A stretch of DNA of 5,508 nucleotides from an uncultured Collinsella sp. (GTDB lineage Bacteria > Actinomycetota > Coriobacteriia > Coriobacteriales > Coriobacteriaceae). Made by a program: the position numbers and the translations under genes. Every line of letters starts with the position of its first letter. Position 1 is the first letter of the stretch. Below, in pieces: positions 1 to 3,359 of this stretch. The notes under the pieces are model-generated. The model did not search any database. It was not told the origin of the DNA and saw only the letters and a list, made by a program, of their open reading frames with translations. The DNA lies in NCBI GenBank assembly GCA_958445895.1, contig CAUCTV010000083.1:1-5508 (forward strand), read 5' to 3'.

Positions 1-49
1 GTGCCAACAGTCCGCGTTGGACTCTAACAGGAAAACATTTGGCCCCTCA

Positions 50-82
50 AAAACCACCGCAAGGGGCCTTTGTGGTGGTTTT
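50..82. repeat. H1, degenerate copy of the CCACCACAAAGG hairpin repeat
   Basis: Arms at 50-63 and 68-82 pair as AAAACCACC...GGTGGTTTT, with one G-T pair and one bulge. The copy lacks the nine-base GGACAGGCA-type loop of the intact copies (H2, H5, H6). It is followed by TCGCTCCAAC, almost the same flank as follows H3 at 1225-1235. With its TTTT tail it could end transcription arriving from the left of the window. A competing stem pairs 41-47 (GGCCCCT) with 62-68 (AGGGGCC) and excludes the H1 fold. Family membership is clear from the arms and flank; any function is inferred. Confidence 0.6.
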
Positions 83-101
83 CGCTCCAACACACCCCGC
101 T

Positions 102-318
102 GTCTCAACCTGTAACATCCAGCGGCCCTTTTCGGTCCCAGGTGTTACAGATTTAGATGAAGCGATCGACGGCAACCGTTTGTCTCAATCTGTAACAACT
201 ACTCGGCAAATTGGGGTCCAGATGTTACAGATCGAGATTAACCGCGGAGCCCCGTCCGAAAATCTCAACCTGTAACACCAAACCCGCTTTTTGCAGCCCA
301 GCTGTTACAGATTGAGAC
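102..318. repeat. Array 1: three 57-bp palindromes, 80-bp period
   Basis: Three imperfect palindromes lie at 102-158, 182-238 and 262-318. Each is 57 bp: a 16-bp left arm close to GTCTCAATCTGTAACA, a 25-bp variable core, and a 16-bp right arm close to TGTTACAGATTGAGAC. Their starts are exactly 80 bp apart, with 23-bp spacers at 159-181 and 239-261. Seen as half-sites, six 16-bp elements alternate in orientation at steps of 41, 39, 41, 39 and 41 bp. There is no coding pattern, and stop codons fall within the repeats. The array is bracketed by hairpins H1 and H2. A REP/BIME-like palindromic element or a multi-site protein-binding region are both possible. Confidence 0.9.
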
Positions 319-325
319 CAATGAA

Positions 326-360
326 ACCACCACAAAGGTGCCTGTCCCCTTTGTGGTGGT
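326..360. repeat. H2, intact hairpin repeat
   Basis: A perfect 13-bp stem pairs ACCACCACAAAGG (326-338) with CCTTTGTGGTGGT (348-360) around the nine-base loop TGCCTGTCC. It is identical over 35 bp to H6 at 3141-3175 and matches H5 in reverse orientation. It closes array 1 on the right and lies 186 bp upstream of gene A. No T-run follows on the plus strand (CCAGAG follows), so it is a poor plus-strand terminator. The conserved loop argues for a REP-like element rather than a simple terminator. Confidence 0.9.
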
Positions 361-479
361 CCAGAGAAGAATCAGCCCCAATTATAAGAGGCGGCATCAA
401 GCCCAGCCTACGTTTGGCGACCCCAAATCGAAGCCCGATAGGGCCTTTCAGCCCCCTCATTCCGGGCGGTCGCTTGCTT
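361..479. other. Leader region of gene A with a decayed terminator relic
   Basis: Positions 375-409 match 3194-3228, part of the hydratase terminator region, at 30 of 35 bases, and both follow a hairpin repeat of the same orientation. In this copy the 9-bp stem is broken and the A-run and T-run are gone, so it is probably a non-functional relic. Further on, TTTGG (413-417) and CCAAA (423-427) form a short inverted repeat of uncertain meaning. No credible gene lies in this stretch. Confidence 0.6.
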
Positions 480-506
480 TTGAATATTGTCATAAGATGG
501 TATCAT
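480..506 (+). promoter_or_regulatory. Probable promoter of gene A
   Basis: TATCAT at 501-506, 46 bp before the start codon, resembles a -10 box. TTGAAT at 480-485 is a possible -35 with a short 15-bp gap. Support comes from gene B, where CTTTTG and TATCATT occur in the same order and the -10 lies 47 bp before the start codon. The surrounding 480-530 stretch is clearly AT-rich compared with its neighbourhood. The exact -35 is uncertain. Confidence 0.45.
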
Positions 507-533
507 TTATCTTAATGATTGCATATTGTAAGC

Positions 534-539
534 GAGGTG
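534..539 (+). promoter_or_regulatory. Ribosome binding site fixing the GTG start of gene A
   Basis: GAGGTG lies 7 bases before the GTG at 547. The same GCGAGGTGC block sits at the same distance before the GTG of paralog B, which supports GTG as the true start in both genes. Confidence 0.75.
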
Positions 540-546
540 CCCCACC

Positions 547-1194
547 GTGAAACGCTCCACCTATATCGGCCTACTCGTCTTAGCGTTTGCGATTACCGCA
601 GTCGGCGTGGGCATTATCTATCTCGCATTTCTCCCCGCCTCTGCAACGCAGGCGGTGATTGAGACCGTAAGCTATCCCATCGAAATCCTCACCGATATCG
701 TCAAACCCGATTCGATCACCGTCGATTTTGACGGTACGCCCGCAGCGCTTGGGGTCAGCAACTATCCCCGTATCGAACTTGGGGCCAAGCGCTATACCAA
801 AGATGAGCAGCTTATCGGTAAGGCAGCCAAGCTGCTCAAAGGCAAGACGTTTAAGCGGTGGTACGGCGCCGTAATATATCGAGCCAAGAACAGCCAAATG
901 AATGGCGGGTATTATTCGACCCTTGAACTCGATGCGGCAAACGGGAGCAGACTGTGCAACGTCTCATACGACCCCGGCTATGTGGACAATGAAGGGCCGG
1001 GGGTCTATATCTCGGATGGCGACGTAATCTACGTCATGGAGGGCGACCAGACGGCAGTCGTCAGTTTTATGGATCAGTGTACCGAAGATGCCTACGAACA
1101 AACCTGCGAGCCAGATCCGCAGACAGCGCGCGACAGTGGCTCGGCACGCACTTGGCTATTTGACGATGAAATAACCTGGACCCCATCGAAATAG
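547..1194 (+). CDS. Gene A: membrane-anchored or secreted protein of unknown function, paralog of gene B
   Basis: This is a 215-residue protein that I do not recognise. It starts at GTG with a well-placed GAGGTG. Residues 7-29 form one hydrophobic segment after a short basic N-terminus, followed by LPASA, a plausible signal-peptidase site near residue 33. It is therefore either anchored with its C-terminus outside or secreted. The rest is a soluble domain of about 180 residues with three cysteines (137, 178, 187). Conserved blocks shared with gene B are SNYPRI (71-76), LLKGKTFKRWYG (96-107), DGDV...YVMEGDQT (157-169) and PDPQTARDSGSARTWLF (189-205). Ungapped alignment to gene B gives 135 identities in 212 positions. 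The protein ends soon after WT at 211-212, 8 residues shorter than B, where degenerate hairpin H3 overlaps the stop region. No enzyme motif is visible. An envelope or secreted role is inferred only from the topology. Confidence 0.85.
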   Translation: MKRSTYIGLLVLAFAITAVGVGIIYLAFLPASATQAVIETVSYPIEILTDIVKPDSITVDFDGTPAALGVSNYPRIELGAKRYTKDEQLIGKAAKLLKGKTFKRWYGAVIYRAKNSQMNGGYYSTLELDAANGSRLCNVSYDPGYVDNEGPGVYISDGDVIYVMEGDQTAVVSFMDQCTEDAYEQTCEPDPQTARDSGSARTWLFDDEITWTPSK

Positions 1195-1224
1195 GGTGTC
1201 ACCGGGCACCTTTGTGATGGTTTT
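1183..1224 (+). terminator. H3, degenerate hairpin overlapping the end of gene A
   Basis: CCATC (1183-1187) can pair with GATGG (1216-1220), AAA with TTT, and GGTG (1195-1198) with CACC (1207-1210), followed by TTTT at 1221-1224. The right half (CACCTTTGTGATGGTTTTCGAC) clearly belongs to the same repeat family as H2 and H5; the left half is decayed and contains the last codons and stop of gene A. Its position and T-run suit a terminator for gene A, though the stem is imperfect. It also forms the left border of array 2. Confidence 0.5.
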
Positions 1225-1242
1225 CGACTCCAACGCTCCATT

Positions 1243-1460
1243 GTCTCGATTTGTAACAGCTAGCGGCCCTTTTCGGTCCCAAGTGTTACAGATTTAGATG
1301 AAGCGATCGACGGCGCCCGTTTGTCTCAATCTGTAACATCTAGTCAGCAAATAGAGCTCTATCTGTTACAAATCGAGACGAACAGAAAACACCCGGATCA
1401 AAAATCTAAATCTGTAACATCTAGCAGCCATTTTTGATCCTAGATGTTACAGATCGAGAC
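1243..1460. repeat. Array 2: three 57-bp palindromes, 80/81-bp period
   Basis: Palindromes lie at 1243-1299, 1323-1379 and 1404-1460, each with 16-bp arms of the GTCTCAATCTGTAACA / TGTTACAGATCGAGAC type and a 25-bp core. The third is the best formed: ATCTGTAACATCTAG (1410-1424) is perfectly complementary to CTAGATGTTACAGAT (1440-1454) around a 15-base loop. The units match those of array 1 in order, with 6, 11 and 15 differences per 57 bp. The first spacer (1300-1322) differs from its array-1 counterpart at only two bases. The array lies between the convergent 3' ends of genes A and B and is bracketed by H3 and H4. Together with its borders it fills the 318 bp between the two genes. Confidence 0.9.
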
Positions 1461-1469
1461 AGACCGAAA

Positions 1470-1504
1470 ACCACCACAAAGAGGACAGGCACCTTTGTGG
1501 TGGT
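1470..1504 (-). terminator. H4, hairpin repeat acting as probable terminator of gene B
   Basis: The 12-bp stem pairs 1470-1481 (ACCACCACAAAG) with 1493-1504, with a GGACAGGCA loop. One arm base differs from the perfect copies. Read on the minus strand it begins 8 bases after the stop of gene B and ends in GGTGGTTTTCGG, so it has the stem-plus-T-run form of an intrinsic terminator. It is also the right border of array 2. Confidence 0.65.
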
Positions 1505-1512
1505 CGCGGTCT

Positions 1513-2184
1513 CTACTCCTTCGCCGAACCCGTACTTCCCGATTCGACGGTCCAGGGCATCTCATCCTCGAACAGCCATGTACGGGCAGACCCACTATCG
1601 CGTGCAGTCTGCGGGTCAGGCAAGCAGGTCTGTTTATAGGCATCTTGGATACACTGACCCATAAAATCGTTGAGCTCGGTCTGGTCGCCCTCCATGACAT
1701 AGGCGACATCACCGTCCATGATGTAGATGCCCGGACCCTTATTGCCCTCGTAGCCCGGATCGTACGAGACATCACATAACTTTGCGCCGTTTGCAGTGTC
1801 CAGCTCGATGGACGAGTGGCATCCGCCAACCATGTCGTTCGCTTTTGCCCGATAGGACGCATATCCGTACCAACGCTTAAATGTTTTGCCCTTGAGTAGC
1901 TCGGACGCCCTATCGATCAGGCTTGTATCCGTGGTATAGCGCATGGCCCCAAGCTGAATACGCGGATAATTGCTAATACCCAGCACAGCCGGCTGCTCAT
2001 CAAAATCAACGGCAATGGTCTCGGGCTTGTCGTCGCCGGTCAGAAGTTCGACAGATTGAGTCACAGGCTTGACCACCGGCTCCGTCACCGCAGCAGGTAG
2101 AAATGCCATGCCGACAACGCCCGCGCCAACCACGGTAATCGCAAGCGCCAAAACAATCAATCCAATACGGGCAGGACTTCTCAC
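1513..2184 (-). CDS. Gene B: membrane-anchored or secreted protein of unknown function, paralog of gene A
   Basis: A 223-residue protein, unrecognised, that aligns to gene A without gaps over its first 212 residues (135 identities). GTG at 2184 is preferred because GAGGTG lies 7 bases upstream exactly as in gene A, and because the next in-frame start (GTG at 2223) has no ribosome site and lies only 2 bases past the putative -10 box. A hydrophobic segment spans residues 7-29, and LPAA at 29-32 is a possible cleavage region. The soluble part has four cysteines (122, 137, 178, 187), of which the last three are shared with A. It carries the same LLKGKTFKRWYG and PDPQTARDSGSARTWLF blocks. The C-terminal tail VESGSTGSAKE is absent from A. 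It converges on gene A across array 2 and is divergent from gene C. Function is unknown; the shared architecture implies the same extracytoplasmic role as A. Confidence 0.85.
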   Translation of the reverse strand: MRSPARIGLIVLALAITVVGAGVVGMAFLPAAVTEPVVKPVTQSVELLTGDDKPETIAVDFDEQPAVLGISNYPRIQLGAMRYTTDTSLIDRASELLKGKTFKRWYGYASYRAKANDMVGGCHSSIELDTANGAKLCDVSYDPGYEGNKGPGIYIMDGDVAYVMEGDQTELNDFMGQCIQDAYKQTCLPDPQTARDSGSARTWLFEDEMPWTVESGSTGSAKE

Positions 2185-2191
2185 AGCAAAG

Positions 2192-2197
2192 CACCTC
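2192..2197 (-). promoter_or_regulatory. Ribosome binding site fixing the GTG start of gene B
   Basis: GAGGTG on the minus strand, 7 bases before GTG at 2184, lies within a GCGAGGTGC block identical to the one before gene A. Confidence 0.75.
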
Positions 2198-2225
2198 GCA
2201 ACGCAAACCTTCGCTACCTGCACTA

Positions 2226-2254
2226 ATGATATCGCCAGCCAGCACTATTACCAA
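2226..2254 (-). promoter_or_regulatory. Probable promoter of gene B
   Basis: On the minus strand TTGGTA (2254-2249) and TATCAT (2231-2226) are 17 bp apart, the usual spacing for a housekeeping sigma-factor promoter. The -10 lies 47 bp before the GTG start, matching gene A within one base. The transcript would have a leader of roughly 40 bases. It is a hand prediction, strengthened by the paralog comparison. Confidence 0.5.
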
Positions 2255-2273
2255 AAGAAGCCGCGCGCTCCTC

Positions 2274-2308
2274 ACCACCACAAAGGGGACAGGCACCTTT
2301 GTGGTGGT
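2274..2308. repeat. H5, intact hairpin repeat between divergent genes B and C
   Basis: A perfect 13-bp stem (2274-2286 with 2296-2308) encloses the loop GGACAGGCA, so 2285-2297 reads GGGGACAGGCACC. It is the reverse complement of H2 and H6 in loop orientation. TTTTCGAC follows, as after H3 and H6. It lies upstream of both flanking genes, so a simple terminator role for either is unlikely; a REP-like element or an insulator between divergent promoters fits better. Confidence 0.9.
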
Positions 2309-2407
2309 TTTCGACGCTAACGGTCGACCATCTCGCGCCATGAGATTAAACTTGAATTGTTCTCTGAACATATCCATTTCTGCCTATCCTCAACAGATCT
2401 TTGTCTC
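2309..2407. promoter_or_regulatory. Upstream region of gene C with a small palindrome
   Basis: This stretch must hold the promoter of gene C if C is transcribed alone, but I see no convincing -35/-10 pair. TTGAAT (2352-2357) and TATCCT (2385-2390) are fragments at the wrong spacing. TGTTC (2358-2362) and GAACA (2366-2370) form an inverted repeat around TCT that could be a small operator. Confidence 0.25.
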
Positions 2408-2413
2408 GAGGAG
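2408..2413 (+). promoter_or_regulatory. Ribosome binding site deciding the ATG start of gene C
   Basis: GAGGAG lies 5 bases before ATG at 2419. It selects this start over the in-frame TTG at 2401, which lies upstream of the site. Confidence 0.75.
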
Positions 2414-2418
2414 CGCAT

Positions 2419-3087
2419 ATGAAGCCGTCTCATTCCACCGGTCGCAACGTCATCGCCATTCTCGCCATACCCATCGTGATGCTCTTCCTTATCGTCGCCA
2501 CGCCCTTTTCCCTTGGCATCGCCTCGCCCTTCGATTTATGCGGAATGGTCGACGCCGGCTCGCGTGCCACCTCGCTCTCCTTTATCTGTCGCGGCGTGTT
2601 CTACGAAGATGGAATTCCCACCGGAATTTGGCGGTCAAAGTTACCGCTGCTCGGAACGATTGATGGATGCTTCCCCCATTTCAGCCTTGAACCTCAGACG
2701 ATGAATTATTTGATCGACGACCAGCCACTCGACTCCATCACCCTCGCCTACGACTACGCACCAAACACCGATGAGCGCCACATGAACCAAGTCTTCGACA
2801 TGATGCTTGGACAGTGCGGGCTCACCGAGGAGGCCGGTCGAACCATCTATAGCAACCAGAAATTAAAGCGAACAGAACTCCGCCGTGTCGGAATAATCAA
2901 AGGGCGAAACGGGGCCGCCTACTGGGATGCCTGGGCAACACGCGACAAGGGCGAATTCGGACACAGCACCTATATGGTCACTGTCTACACCAAAGACGGA
3001 ATTAAGGACAATGTTGACGATTTCGCGTCATCCAAACTCGGCATCCCCAAAACAACCAAACCCGCCAGCCCAGATGAAATTCTGTAG
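2419..3087 (+). CDS. Gene C: protein of unknown function with an N-terminal membrane segment
   Basis: A 222-residue protein, unrecognised. After a polar N-terminus (MKPSHSTGRN), residues 11-35 are strongly hydrophobic (VIAILAIPIVMLFLIVATPF...), an uncleaved signal-anchor or signal peptide without a lipobox. The remaining roughly 185 residues look soluble and extracytoplasmic, with four cysteines (41, 57, 84, 133) that could form disulfides. The C-terminus is rich in Lys, Thr and Pro (GIPKTTKPASPDEIL). It shares size and topology with genes A and B but none of their conserved blocks, so I do not call it a paralog. It is flanked by hairpin repeats H5 and H6, H6 being a plausible terminator. The start is fixed by GAGGAG. 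No catalytic motif is visible, and the function is unknown. Confidence 0.8.
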   Translation: MKPSHSTGRNVIAILAIPIVMLFLIVATPFSLGIASPFDLCGMVDAGSRATSLSFICRGVFYEDGIPTGIWRSKLPLLGTIDGCFPHFSLEPQTMNYLIDDQPLDSITLAYDYAPNTDERHMNQVFDMMLGQCGLTEEAGRTIYSNQKLKRTELRRVGIIKGRNGAAYWDAWATRDKGEFGHSTYMVTVYTKDGIKDNVDDFASSKLGIPKTTKPASPDEIL

Positions 3088-3140
3088 AGATGCCCATTAA
3101 CATGCCGCTCAACGATCACAACAACATCGAGCTAGTCCCC

Positions 3141-3178
3141 ACCACCACAAAGGTGCCTGTCCCCTTTGTGGTGGTTTT
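3141..3178 (+). terminator. H6, intact hairpin repeat with T-run, probable terminator of gene C
   Basis: A perfect 13-bp stem (3141-3153 with 3163-3175) around TGCCTGTCC is followed by TTTT (3175-3178). It lies 53 bp after the stop of gene C and is identical to H2 over 35 bp. It belongs to the REP-like family but also has the form of a plus-strand intrinsic terminator. Confidence 0.65.
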
Positions 3179-3182
3179 CGAC

Positions 3183-3233
3183 AAAAAGAAGCCGCCCCAA
3201 TAAAAAGAGGCGGCTTCAAGCTCAGTCTTTTTT
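3183..3233 (-). terminator. Intrinsic terminator for the hydratase, possibly bidirectional
   Basis: GAAGCCGCC (3188-3196) pairs with GGCGGCTTC (3209-3217) around a 12-base loop. On the minus strand the stem is followed at once by TTTTT (3187-3183), a classic terminator downstream of the hydratase gene. On the plus strand a run of six T lies 10 bases past the stem (3228-3233), a weaker arrangement for gene C. A decayed relative lies at 375-409. Confidence 0.7.
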
Positions 3234-3270
3234 AGCGTCCCTCAAGACCCAACGATAACGAGGAAATGTA

Positions 3271-3344
3271 GCCCGGGGCTTACCCTTTCCCGAACGCGAC
3301 CCTCGCGAAGCGCGTGAGCGGGCGGGAAAGGGTAAGCCCCGGGC
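3271..3344. repeat. Perfect 22-bp inverted repeat between convergent genes C and hydratase
   Basis: The arms at 3271-3292 and 3323-3344 are exact reverse complements over 22 bp (core GGGGCTTACCCTTTCCC). They enclose a 30-base loop that can itself fold (CTCGCG at 3303-3308 with CGCGTGAG at 3312-3319). The right arm ends 15 bp before the hydratase stop codon. No good T-run follows on either strand, so it is not a textbook terminator. It may protect the 3' end of the hydratase mRNA, or be another palindromic repeat. Confidence 0.85.
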
Positions 3345-3359
3345 GGACAATTAAGTGCG

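Noticed and set aside
1..27. Tail of an upstream plus-strand gene ending at TAA 25-27
   Set aside because: Only eight codons are visible and nothing distinguishes them from chance.
102..318. CRISPR array
   Set aside because: Repeats alternate in orientation, the spacers of array 1 recur in array 2, and no cas genes are present.
39..515. Short open frames over array 1 and H2 (39-275, 291-515, 338-550, and 305-493 minus)
   Set aside because: They translate palindromic repeats and spacers, lack ribosome sites, and have no protein-like composition.
102..1460. Integron attC sites, suggested by 57-bp imperfect palindromes near small genes
   Set aside because: No GTTRRRY core at the expected place, the units are tandem without cassettes between them, and no integrase is visible.
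1434..1862. Open frames at 1434-1664, 1444-1779 plus and 1440-1862 minus
   Set aside because: They run across array 2, H4 and the reverse or shifted frame of gene B; the conserved frame is gene B.
2185..2223. Longer gene B starting at GTG 2223
   Set aside because: No ribosome site, only 2 bases from the putative -10, and the extra 13 residues have no counterpart in gene A.
2401..2418. Gene C starting at TTG 2401
   Set aside because: GAGGAG at 2408-2413 lies inside this extension and points to ATG 2419.
2006..2663. Open frames at 2006-2377 minus, 2069-2320 plus and 2226-2663 plus
   Set aside because: They cross H5 and overlap genes B or C in other frames without ribosome sites.
2419..3087. 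Gene C as a third paralog of A and B
   Set aside because: It shares only topology and a GQC tripeptide; none of the conserved blocks are present.
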